Source: Anaerocolumna sp. AGMB13020 (GTDB taxonomy: Bacteria; Bacillota; Clostridia; Lachnospirales; Lachnospiraceae). Taken from it: DNA of 64,000 nt. Each line of letters opens with the position of its first letter. Positions within the stretch are counted from its first letter, which is position 1. Below, in pieces: positions 1 through 8,231 of this stretch. The translations under genes were made by a program, and so were the position numbers. The notes beneath the pieces are model-generated. The model saw only the letters and a program-made list of their open reading frames with translations. It ran no database searches and was not told where the DNA came from. The stretch is from NCBI RefSeq assembly GCF_033100115.1, contig NZ_CP136910.1, forward strand, positions 3,620,001 to 3,684,000, in the 5' to 3' direction.

Positions 1-1
1 G

Positions 2-163
2 GATAATAATTACAATTTGAATTTGTATAAAGATGTTATGAGGAAGATGAATCAAAAGATGTCTAGTTCAGAGTTGTTTGAAGGATATCAGGAGATTTAT
101 GAGGCAAAGATGTTGCAGCGGATGGATGGAGCGCAGGAGAAGAAATGGGATAGAAGTAGGTAG
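2..163 (+). CDS. C-terminal end of an unidentified protein
   Basis: An open frame enters from the left edge and stops at TAG 161-163, leaving 53 codons. The tail is rich in charged residues and Met (for example KMNQKMSSSELFEGYQ) and is probably helical. I cannot assign a family from this fragment. A terminator-like hairpin follows directly, so it is the last gene of an upstream unit and is not part of the operon that starts near 290. The missing upstream sequence would be needed to name it. Confidence 0.45.
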   Translation, partial: DNNYNLNLYKDVMRKMNQKMSSSELFEGYQEIYEAKMLQRMDGAQEKKWDRSR

Positions 164-170
164 TTTAGGG

Positions 171-214
171 CGTGTTGTTATTGGGTATGTATTAACAGTA
201 GCAGCACGTTTTTT
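171..214 (+). terminator. Probable intrinsic terminator
   Basis: The stem CGTGTTG (171-177) pairs with CAGCACG (202-208) with one G-U pair and is followed at once by a run of six T (209-214). It closes the gene entering from the left edge. The loop is long (about 24 nt), so efficiency is uncertain. Confidence 0.55.
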
Positions 215-252
215 CTTTACAATAGATAATTGAATAAAACTTCAAAAATCGT

Positions 253-301
253 TTGTTTTGCAAAAGTGGTTATGGTAAAATGGTTTTAAAATAAAACCAT
301 T
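253..301 (+). promoter_or_regulatory. Promoter with overlapping palindromic operator
   Basis: A -35-like TTGTTT (253-258) lies 17 bp from a -10 TAAAAT (276-281), which is preceded by TGG as an extended -10. A perfect inverted repeat with arms AATGGTTTTA (279-288) and TAAAACCATT (292-301), separated by AAA, covers the end of the -10 and the expected start site. A dimeric repressor bound there would block initiation. The next gene encodes a small winged-helix protein, so autorepression is the simplest reading. Confidence 0.65.
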
Positions 302-334
302 AAAAAATGATTTTTAGATAATGAGGATTAGAAT

Positions 335-598
335 ATGAATGAAATACTTGGCTTTGTAAATGAAAAAACAAAGGTATTAGTAATTCTAAAAGAAAACCAA
401 TTACAAATCGATGGAAAGAACATTTGTCCATTGAATCAGCAAGAAATAGCCAATCTGGTGTCTTGTGGGAAACTTAAGGTAAATCAGATATTAAAGGAAT
501 TGATTGATGATGGATATGTTGAAATGCTTCATACGAAGGGGCGGTATATTGTAACAGATAAAGGTGATGGGGTGTTAAAAAAGCTTTCACTTAGGTAG
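335..598 (+). CDS. Small winged-helix DNA-binding regulator
   Basis: This 87-residue protein is essentially one winged-helix domain. Residues about 34-85 (QQEIANLVSCGKLKVNQILKEL, then YVEMLHTKGRYIVTDKG) read as recognition helices followed by a beta wing, as in short MarR/ArsR-like or phage-type regulators. There is no effector domain. A GAGGA ribosome site lies about 8 nt before the ATG. The gene is first in the unit and follows a 23-bp palindrome overlapping the promoter, so it probably represses itself and the large downstream operon. Only about 100 bp and a weak hairpin separate it from the next gene. The exact family and the signal it responds to are unknown. Confidence 0.7.
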   Translation: MNEILGFVNEKTKVLVILKENQLQIDGKNICPLNQQEIANLVSCGKLKVNQILKELIDDGYVEMLHTKGRYIVTDKGDGVLKKLSLR

Positions 599-701
599 TG
601 TAAGTCCTGAAAAAGGGACAGGTAAATGTGGTAGACTTAGTACATTAAGCTGCAAAGTAAAAAATTAAGTGGCACAAAGAAACTGGTGGAGGGGGTTTAG
701 A

Positions 702-3389
702 GTGGAATATCTAATGAAGAATGATTTGATCAAGGAGTTAAATTTATCAACAAGAACATATAACGCGTTGATGAGAACTAATATAACAACAATTGATGAT
801 CTGCTGAAATTACCTACAGAACAAATATTTTTGATCAAAAACATGGGAGCCAAAAGTATTAAAGAAGTACAAGAAAAAATTGCTGATATTCAAATGATAG
901 ACGAATTGAATTCTCATGGAATGGAACAAAGAAACCATGTTAAAAGCTTTATAGGTAGTGATGGGATTGTGTATATAGACACTCCTGTTTCAGAATTAGA
1001 ATTATCGAAAAGGTCTAATAATTGTCTGGAGAAGAATGGTATTCAGTATTATTCACAACTTGTTGGGAAAAAGGAAGAAGAGCTCTTTGAGATAGATAAA
1101 ATGGGTGCAAAATCCGTTTATGAGATTCTTGACAAAATAAGTACATATAAACTTGTACCTGCTGGTAAAGACTCTATTGATGAAACAGAGGAAGATCGGT
1201 TTTGCAGAAAATTATTGCAGGAAATCTTATGTAAACTTGTTATTAATACAAATCAGGTATATCCACTCTTGCAGAAATTAGTTATAGATATATTGGAAAA
1301 AGAAAAATGCATTTTAAATGATGAAATATTTCAATTTCTCACACCGTGTCTATATGAGCAAAGTACCATTACAGAAGCAATAATAGGATTGGTTATCAAA
1401 ACACTTGAATTAAGTCAAAGTGGTGTAGATGAAGCGAAGTTGATAGAGCTGCTTCCAATGTGTTTGACGGATAAGAGATTATTTCATGAATTGTTGATAC
1501 AAATGGTAGAGCAAAGATATATTTTTATCAATGATGAACAACTATATGAGCGAAGATATCCTACAATAATGGAGTATATTTCAAAATTAGATAATGAGAG
1601 AGCGTCTCAAATTTTGGAGTTAAGACTTGGGGGAAAAACGTTAGAAGAAGTTGGAAAAGAATTTGGTATCACAAGGGAACGTATTAGACAGATAGAGTCC
1701 AAGTATATAAAAAAATCTCCGCAACTAATGGAAGATAGATATTCTTATGTTTTTGAAATGTACGATATTTCAAAAAAAGATTTTTTGTTGGGTTTTCGTG
1801 AGAAAGAGGAAGCATATAATTATTTGATTGTAGCATATGAAAAAGGAATAAAGAACATAGAATATATGCTTGAGGATGATAACCTCAGCAATCAATACAA
1901 AATATGTGCTGAACGTATTATTTATAAAAATTACGTGATATTAAATGGTGAAAGAGTATTGCGTTCACGGCCTGAACTTAGTGAGTATATCTTACGTACA
2001 GTTGGTAAAGAAGGAATTACATTTGAAGATTTTTCAGAACTCTATCGAATGCTTCTTGAAGATCTAAATTTACAGGAAGATTCTAAGTTTACATTAATGG
2101 AACGTGGTTATGAAAATAAATTATCTGTTAGCGATCATATACTCTGGAAACATCATAAAAAATTGCGCTATTATAATATTAATGCGTATGATTTTACAAA
2201 TCTATTTTCAGGGCTTAATTTGAAACAGTATGAAAATATTGAAATATCAACGTTAAAGCTGTTTAGAGAATTTCCTGATTTAATGGAGGAATATGATATT
2301 CAGGATGAGTATGAGTTACATAATTTGTTGAAAAAAATATGTTCAAAAGATATATTTCCAACTATGAAGTTCAATAGAATGCCAAATATAGAGTTTGGTG
2401 AAGCCGATCGTGACGGACAAGTAATGAATTTATTGCTTGAACTTGCACCTGTTACAAATATAGAATTGGCTGAAATGTATGAAAGAGAATATGGAGTATT
2501 ATCTCGGACGGTTTTAGCTAATTATTTAAAAAGCTTCGATAAATATTTTTTTGATGGAGTTTACAAAATTGACGCACCTAGAATGTCGGAATTGATGCTT
2601 TCAAGTTTACGCCAACAAATGAGTAAGGAATTTTACCTGTTTGCGGATATCCGTAAAATATATAAGGATGCATTTCCTAATGCCGATTCACAATTACTCA
2701 ACCCTTTATCTGTAAAGGCATTGGGATTTCGAGTTTATTCTAATTATGTGATAAAGAATAACTATATTTCTGCAGTTGACTATTTTAGAACAATTTTAAC
2801 GAAAGAGGATCTTGTTGATTCGACAATCTTCCCAGATGGGTTACAGACATTATTGGCCTATATGAACGAAGTATATAGATTAAAATTGTGCTATGAGATT
2901 ATTGAATATAAACCGGCAAAATATGTAAATATTCGAAGGCTAAATTCTGTTGGAGTAAACCAAGATGATATAAAAGATTATTGTAAAAAAGTGTATCAAC
3001 ATAATACTCCAACATATTTTACAGTATATTCATTAACAAAAAATGGGTTTGAACATCCATTGGAGGATTTAGGTTTTGATGAATGGTTTTATTCTTCGAT
3101 ATTGGTGGAAGATAAAACACATTTTTCACATCGTCGAATGGGTGGGAGTCGGTTGTTTAAAAAAGGGAGAGGCACAGTGTGTCTAGTTGATTTTATCGAG
3201 TGGATACTATATTCAATAGATACTTTGTCCATGGATATTTATGATTTCACGGATAATTTGTCAAATGAATACAATATAAATTTGAGTGTATTTAAGATAA
3301 TGGAAACAATTTCGGGTAGCTCAATGTATTATGATAAGATTACAGAAAAAATATATGCGGATTACGAAGTATATTTTGCGGAAATATAA
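702..3389 (+). CDS. Large protein with two RpoA-CTD-like HhH domains and a sigma region 4-like HTH
   Basis: The GTG at 702 is chosen because GGAGG (688-692) lies 9 nt before it; an earlier in-frame GTG at 669 lacks a ribosome site. The product is 895 aa. Residues about 9-60 and 93-148 each resemble the C-terminal domain of RNA polymerase alpha (LNLSTRTYNALMRTNITTID, then NMGAKSIKEV; and again KMGAKSVYEI). Residues about 296-340 match sigma-70 region 4 (TLEEVGKEFGITRERIRQIE). No sigma region 2 is visible, so it is not a complete sigma factor. The C-terminal 550 residues are unrecognised, with a possible further HTH around VTNIELAEMYEREYG. It heads a four-gene operon with ParB-like, PLD-helicase and TIR genes. 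It may act as the DNA- or RNA-polymerase-sensing part of a defence system; that role is an inference. Confidence 0.75.
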   Translation: MEYLMKNDLIKELNLSTRTYNALMRTNITTIDDLLKLPTEQIFLIKNMGAKSIKEVQEKIADIQMIDELNSHGMEQRNHVKSFIGSDGIVYIDTPVSELELSKRSNNCLEKNGIQYYSQLVGKKEEELFEIDKMGAKSVYEILDKISTYKLVPAGKDSIDETEEDRFCRKLLQEILCKLVINTNQVYPLLQKLVIDILEKEKCILNDEIFQFLTPCLYEQSTITEAIIGLVIKTLELSQSGVDEAKLIELLPMCLTDKRLFHELLIQMVEQRYIFINDEQLYERRYPTIMEYISKLDNERASQILELRLGGKTLEEVGKEFGITRERIRQIESKYIKKSPQLMEDRYSYVFEMYDISKKDFLLGFREKEEAYNYLIVAYEKGIKNIEYMLEDDNLSNQYKICAERIIYKNYVILNGERVLRSRPELSEYILRTVGKEGITFEDFSELYRMLLEDLNLQEDSKFTLMERGYENKLSVSDHILWKHHKKLRYYNINAYDFTNLFSGLNLKQYENIEISTLKLFREFPDLMEEYDIQDEYELHNLLKKICSKDIFPTMKFNRMPNIEFGEADRDGQVMNLLLELAPVTNIELAEMYEREYGVLSRTVLANYLKSFDKYFFDGVYKIDAPRMSELMLSSLRQQMSKEFYLFADIRKIYKDAFPNADSQLLNPLSVKALGFRVYSNYVIKNNYISAVDYFRTILTKEDLVDSTIFPDGLQTLLAYMNEVYRLKLCYEIIEYKPAKYVNIRRLNSVGVNQDDIKDYCKKVYQHNTPTYFTVYSLTKNGFEHPLEDLGFDEWFYSSILVEDKTHFSHRRMGGSRLFKKGRGTVCLVDFIEWILYSIDTLSMDIYDFTDNLSNEYNINLSVFKIMETISGSSMYYDKITEKIYADYEVYFAEI

Positions 3390-3410
3390 AAATAGTGGAG
3401 GTAGTTAAAC

Positions 3411-4628
3411 ATGAATTTATTAATTGAAGGTATTGAAAATAAAGTTGTTTTTGAGACAGAATTAACGAAGCAGTTGTCTGTTGATAACCATTCGGAGATA
3501 TATCCGGTATATAAAATCAAATTGGATCAATTGTACTTCAATGACCAAAATGACAGAATAGCAACCTGGATTAGTCAATACAAAAGTGAAACTAAGATTG
3601 AGAAAATAGATACGGATAAGAAAACTGATTATAACAACATAATACATAAATTTATTACAGATAGTAATCCAAAAGCATTAGAAGCTACTCAAAAAAATAT
3701 TAGCATAATTGGACAAGAACAGCCAGGAGTTGTTTTGGCAGATGGAAGAATTGTAGATGGAAATCGACGATTTACTTGTTTGAGAAATATACAGCAGGAG
3801 TCAGGTGAGACGCAGTATATGAATGCGGTGATTCTTGATAGAGATATTACGGGCAATGCTAAGGAAATAAAAATGCTTGAGTTATATTTGCAACATGGTA
3901 TAGATAAACCAGTAGATTACAATCCGATCGATAGATTAGTGGGCATTTATAACGATATAGTTGACAAAGAGTTGTTGTCTGTATCTGAATATGCAAAAAG
4001 TGTGAATCTTCCAGATAAAGAAATTCAAAGAGAAGTGGAAAAAGCAAAACTGATGGTTGAATATCTTGAATTTATTGATGCCCCAAGACAATTTCATCTG
4101 GCACGAAAAATGAATATTAACGATCCGTTAAAGGAATTAAACACTATTTTAAAACAGTGTAAGGATGATGATAAACGCGAAGATCTGAAAAATGTTGTTT
4201 TTGCAAATTTCGTAATGCAGCCGTATGGCGATATGACTAGATATATACGTAAAATCAAGAAAGTAGCATCGAACGCAAAGTTTTTAGATGATTATCTTGA
4301 AGAACAACTTGAATTAACAGAAAAAGTTTGTGATTTAATAGAAGAGTGTCCTGAGGTTAACGAAGAAGTTATTAATCAAAAGATTAGAGTACAAGAAGAA
4401 CTTCAAAATGCCTTTGAGCATTCCACAGATAAGTGGGAGACTAAATCTAATAGTGTTGCTAGCAAATTATTACCAGCACAGCTGATTGAGAAAGCTTACG
4501 ATCAGATAGATAATATTGATACCAATATTTTTAAAAAATTATCTGACGAAGAAAAGGAAACCGTTCGAAACAAGTTGGATTTGTTACAAGAAATGATTGA
4601 TAATATCAGGGGCGAATTGGATGTTTAG
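3411..4628 (+). CDS. ParB/sulfiredoxin-fold (DGNRR) protein
   Basis: The 405-residue product starts at an ATG 8 nt after GGAGG. Residues about 35-130 resemble the ParB/Srx fold: an SxNPxxLE-like stretch (TDSNPKALEATQKN) followed by QPGVVLADGRIVDGNRR (residues 104-120), the DG...DGNxR signature of ParB N-terminal nucleotide-binding domains. The rest is helical and charged, with coiled-coil-like stretches, and has no HTH that I can recognise. ParB-fold domains bind CTP or ATP, or act as nucleases or kinases, so biochemical activity cannot be told from sequence. It follows the RpoA/sigma-like gene by 21 bp and overlaps the helicase gene by 8 bp, implying translational coupling and a shared complex or pathway. 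Confidence 0.65.
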   Translation: MNLLIEGIENKVVFETELTKQLSVDNHSEIYPVYKIKLDQLYFNDQNDRIATWISQYKSETKIEKIDTDKKTDYNNIIHKFITDSNPKALEATQKNISIIGQEQPGVVLADGRIVDGNRRFTCLRNIQQESGETQYMNAVILDRDITGNAKEIKMLELYLQHGIDKPVDYNPIDRLVGIYNDIVDKELLSVSEYAKSVNLPDKEIQREVEKAKLMVEYLEFIDAPRQFHLARKMNINDPLKELNTILKQCKDDDKREDLKNVVFANFVMQPYGDMTRYIRKIKKVASNAKFLDDYLEEQLELTEKVCDLIEECPEVNEEVINQKIRVQEELQNAFEHSTDKWETKSNSVASKLLPAQLIEKAYDQIDNIDTNIFKKLSDEEKETVRNKLDLLQEMIDNIRGELDV

Positions 4629-7188
4629 AGAACTGAATTTGAAGGCGACATATTCTTCGTATGAAGATGATATGGGTGTTGAGTTTTATATACCGACTTT
4701 GGAAACGTGTAAAAAGTATGATAGAGCAACAGCGTACTTTTCAGCAAAGGCACTGTCTAATTATGCTAAAGGAATGGAGGTCTTTGCTCAAAGTGGAAAT
4801 TATTGCAGAATGATTATTTCATCAGAACTCTCAAAAGAAGATTTTGAACAAATAAAAGAGGGATATAAACTAAGAGATTCAGTAAATAGAGAAATGATTT
4901 TGAAATTGAGAGAGACTCTGTCTTTAGAAGAAGAAAAAAATATTTCTAACTTTGCATATTTAATTTCTCTGGGTATTATTGATGTAAAAATCGCTTTTAC
5001 ACATATAGGTATTTTTCATGATAAATTTGGTATTATGGAAGATGAAATCGGAGATGTAATTTGTTTTAGGGGCTCAAATAATGAAACTGTAGCAGCATTT
5101 AATGCAAATTATGAAGCATTTGATATTACGTGTAGCTGGCAATCTTCTCAGTTTGATTTCTCAAAAATAACAAAAAGCAAAGATACATTTGATAGGTTGT
5201 GGAACAATCGGGAATTAAATGTTTTAGTATGTGATTTGGATGATTCGGTTCAACAGCAACTTTTATCTTACAATAAGGGGAAGGTAATAGTAGATAAGGT
5301 ACAATTGGAGCCCAACTGTTTTCTCCTGGATTATGATACGGAGTTGAAGCTCGAAATAAAGACAAACCCGGATATTCTTCTTGATAACAAGATTTATAAA
5401 TTGAGGCTTAAAAGGTATGTTGATGTAATTCGTAGCGATAGCAAGTTTTTGAAATTTAATCAGCAGTATACATATACAGCATTTAAAAAAATTATTTCTA
5501 TTTTAGAAAGTGATTCAAAAAAGCGGGGATATCGATTTTTTGTTACACAAAGATTAAAAGATTATATAGCTCAACGTGAGATGAATATTCAACAACGATC
5601 AAATGTTGGGTTAGCAATTAAAAATAGAGATAATGTTGTAGAGCAGCAGTTTGAAGATTATAGAAAGATAGTTGATGAAGAATTTGAACGAAAACTTCGT
5701 GAAAAGCAGATGTGGGACTCTTTTTACATGTGTACAATGAAAAAATGCAGTAATTTCTCGGTGCCTGGATCTGGGAAAACTGCTTCCGTACTAGGTATGT
5801 ATGCTTATTTGAGAAAAAAGGGAATTGTTAAGAGGATTGTAATGATTGGTCCTAAAAATTCTTTTGATTCTTGGGTAGACGAGTTCAAAATATGTTTTGG
5901 TTTAAAAAATAATATTTCGGTATTTAGTATTCAAGATGAAGCTCTGCATTCTACGGAAGAAAAAAGGCAGGTAATTACTTTTAACACAGGAAATAAAAAT
6001 TTATTGCTTTTTAATTATGAAAGCTTGGGACCATTTGTTTCAGAATTGGGGAAACTAGTTTCAAAAGATACTCTTTTGGTGTTTGATGAAGTTCATAAGA
6101 TTAAAGCGATTGGTGGAGTTCGGGCAACATATTCATTAGACATAGCTCAACAGGCAAATTATATAGTAGCATTAACAGGCACGCCTATACCAAATTCATA
6201 TACTGATGTTAGAAATTTACTAGATGTACTATATCATGATGAATATGATGACTTCTTTGGATTTTCAATTTCACAGCTAAAAAATCCGAGTGGAGAAGAT
6301 ATTGAAACGATAAACATGAAGTTGCAGCCATTTTTTTGCAGAACAACAAAACAAGAGTTACTAGTACCGGAAGTTAATCCAGATATGATTATTAATGCGA
6401 TTGCAAGTATGGCAGAAAACAAACTGTTTAATATCCTGACACTTAAGTATTCAAAAAATAAATTAGCTTTAATTATTCGATTATTACAACTAGAGTCAAA
6501 TCCACGATTACTTTTAGAGTCTTTAGATATTTCAGAATTTTCAGATATATTGGACGTTTCTGCAGAAGTTGAAATGATAGATTACGTTGATTTTTCTGAA
6601 GAAGTTTATACCCTAATAAAAGGAATAGAAAATACCTGTAAATTCGAAAAATGTATTGGCTTGGCAGAAAAATTAATAACTGCAGATAAAACAATTATTA
6701 TTTGGTGCATTTTTAAGGATTCCATGAGGCGTATATGTAAGGAGATGGAAAGACGTGGATACAAGACAGAAATTATAAGTGGAGAAGTAGTAATGGAAGA
6801 TAGGCAAAAAATTATATCAGACTTTCGTTCTGGGAAATTTAAGTGTTTAGTTACTAATCCACATACTTTAGCTGAATCTGTTTCATTACATAGTGTGTGT
6901 CATGATGCAATCTATTTTGAATATGGATATAACTTAGTTCATTTATTACAATCAAAAGACAGAATTCATCGCTTGGGTTTACCAGATGGACAGTATACGC
7001 AATATTATTTTTTACAAGAGCAGTTTGTTACAAATGATGGCGAAGGGTTTTCGTTAGATCAGAAGATATACACTAGGCTTAAAGAAAAGGAGCAGATAAT
7101 GCTCGATGCAATAGTAAATAATATATTGGAGCCTGGAACAACGGTCCAGGAAGATCTGGATATAATTTTTAAAGAACTAAAAATATAG
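4621..7188 (+). CDS. PLD-family nuclease fused to SNF2-type helicase
   Basis: The start is ATG 4621, overlapping the end of the previous gene, with AGGGG 8 nt upstream; the product is 855 aa. An N-terminal phospholipase D-like domain carries an HxK motif (H133, K135 in FHDKFGI) followed by RGSNNET, as in PLD nucleases. The C-terminal superfamily 2 motor has Walker A PGSGKT (K386), DEVH (489-492), TGTP (from about 519) and the motif VI form QSKDRIHRLG near 780, typical of SNF2/DEAD-like helicases. The region between (about 220-370) is unassigned. PLD-helicase fusions occur in restriction and DISARM-like defence loci. Here the neighbours are ParB-like and TIR genes, so a nucleic-acid translocase with its own nuclease is the expected role. 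Only one HxK is evident, so the active site may form by dimerisation. Confidence 0.8.
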   Translation: MFRELNLKATYSSYEDDMGVEFYIPTLETCKKYDRATAYFSAKALSNYAKGMEVFAQSGNYCRMIISSELSKEDFEQIKEGYKLRDSVNREMILKLRETLSLEEEKNISNFAYLISLGIIDVKIAFTHIGIFHDKFGIMEDEIGDVICFRGSNNETVAAFNANYEAFDITCSWQSSQFDFSKITKSKDTFDRLWNNRELNVLVCDLDDSVQQQLLSYNKGKVIVDKVQLEPNCFLLDYDTELKLEIKTNPDILLDNKIYKLRLKRYVDVIRSDSKFLKFNQQYTYTAFKKIISILESDSKKRGYRFFVTQRLKDYIAQREMNIQQRSNVGLAIKNRDNVVEQQFEDYRKIVDEEFERKLREKQMWDSFYMCTMKKCSNFSVPGSGKTASVLGMYAYLRKKGIVKRIVMIGPKNSFDSWVDEFKICFGLKNNISVFSIQDEALHSTEEKRQVITFNTGNKNLLLFNYESLGPFVSELGKLVSKDTLLVFDEVHKIKAIGGVRATYSLDIAQQANYIVALTGTPIPNSYTDVRNLLDVLYHDEYDDFFGFSISQLKNPSGEDIETINMKLQPFFCRTTKQELLVPEVNPDMIINAIASMAENKLFNILTLKYSKNKLALIIRLLQLESNPRLLLESLDISEFSDILDVSAEVEMIDYVDFSEEVYTLIKGIENTCKFEKCIGLAEKLITADKTIIIWCIFKDSMRRICKEMERRGYKTEIISGEVVMEDRQKIISDFRSGKFKCLVTNPHTLAESVSLHSVCHDAIYFEYGYNLVHLLQSKDRIHRLGLPDGQYTQYYFLQEQFVTNDGEGFSLDQKIYTRLKEKEQIMLDAIVNNILEPGTTVQEDLDIIFKELKI

Positions 7189-7229
7189 TTCAAAGTGATT
7201 ATATAACGAATTTTATGAAAGGAACTAAT

Positions 7230-8102
7230 ATGGATATGCAAAGATTAAAAGAACTTATTGAACAAATCGATGACATTCAAAAGTTATTTCATCCTATGGG
7301 AGGTAATTATAGTTTCGCAAAGGAAATTCATGATAATCCTGAATATCAAGAGTGGGTACAGGAGATTATACTGTTACTTCAGGAAATTTATGATAGATTA
7401 CATGATCAGTTTATATGGTCATCATTAAATATACTCAATCAGAATATGAATGGTTTGAATGATGAGGACATATTTAATGAAATTAGAGGAAAGCTTAAAG
7501 TTATAGGGAAGCATCTTGAAAAATACTATCCGAGAAACATTTGTATTGCAGAGGAAAGAGATATTATGGAATCTAACAGAAAGTCCCCAATGGTATTCAT
7601 AAGTCATTCTTCTAAAGACAGGGAAGCGGCTAGCAATATTGTCCAACTAATAAAAAATATGGGCTTGAATAAAGATCAAATATTTTGTAGTTCTATACCT
7701 GGATATGATATAAAACTTAATGGGGATATAATAGAGACATTGAGAGAACTCTTTTTGAAAAATGATTTGTACGTGTTGTTTGTGCATTCGGATGATTATT
7801 ATCAAAGTCCTATAAGTTTAAATGAAATGGGTGCAGCTTGGGCTTTGAAAACTAATTATTGTTCAATTTTGCTACCAAACTTTCCATTTTCTGCAATGAA
7901 GGGAGTTGTTAATGCTAATACAATTTCAATAAAGATGGACAATAGTAGAAGCGAAGTAAAAGATAAACTTAATCAATTATATGATGGTTTGTCAGAGGTT
8001 TTTAATATTACACGAGAAAATGGAATTTTATGGGAAAATTTACGTGATGAATTTATTGATAAGATTAATGCACTACAATCAATAGTAAACTTAAATTCTT
8101 AA
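7230..8102 (+). CDS. TIR-domain protein (probable NADase effector)
   Basis: ATG 7230 is preferred over ATG 7215 because AAAGGA lies 6 nt upstream, giving 290 aa. The first 115 residues are helical and unrecognised. From about residue 118 a bacterial TIR domain is clear: PMVFISHSSKDREAA (first strand and helix), IFCSSIPGYDI, LYVLFVHSDDYYQS and LNEMGAAWAL, whose Glu199 sits at the position of the catalytic Glu of NAD-cleaving TIR proteins. Many bacterial TIR proteins deplete or convert NAD+ once a partner senses infection. It is the last gene of the operon, 41 bp after the helicase, and is the likely effector of that set. There is no membrane segment. Neither a SIR2/SLOG partner (Thoeris) nor an Argonaute is nearby. 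Confidence 0.8.
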   Translation: MDMQRLKELIEQIDDIQKLFHPMGGNYSFAKEIHDNPEYQEWVQEIILLLQEIYDRLHDQFIWSSLNILNQNMNGLNDEDIFNEIRGKLKVIGKHLEKYYPRNICIAEERDIMESNRKSPMVFISHSSKDREAASNIVQLIKNMGLNKDQIFCSSIPGYDIKLNGDIIETLRELFLKNDLYVLFVHSDDYYQSPISLNEMGAAWALKTNYCSILLPNFPFSAMKGVVNANTISIKMDNSRSEVKDKLNQLYDGLSEVFNITRENGILWENLRDEFIDKINALQSIVNLNS

Positions 8103-8170
8103 TTACAAATGAAATATAAAGCATATAATATGCAAGAGATGTATAAATGCATTATTGAAGGAATCTTTGT

Positions 8171-8199
8171 TTGATGAACATTTATGGGTGTGGTATATT
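8171..8199 (+). promoter_or_regulatory. Probable promoter for the AAA+/subtilase pair
   Basis: TTGATG (8171-8176), a 17-bp spacer and TATATT (8194-8199) preceded by TGG form an extended -10 promoter 33 bp before the AAA+ start. It suggests that this pair is transcribed apart from the TIR operon. Confidence 0.5.
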
Positions 8200-8231
8200 A
8201 TAATTGAGACTAAATATGGGAGGTGATTAAA

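Noticed and set aside
702..3389. Annotation as a sigma factor
   Set aside because: Only the region 4-like HTH is present; region 2, required for core binding and -10 melting, is missing.
4621..7188. DISARM or BREX assignment for the PLD-helicase
   Set aside because: DISARM would need drmA/drmB and a methyltransferase, and BREX would need pglX/pglZ/brxC. None is present.
7230..8102. Thoeris assignment for the TIR gene
   Set aside because: No ThsA-type SIR2-SLOG or membrane partner is adjacent; the operon partners are quite different.
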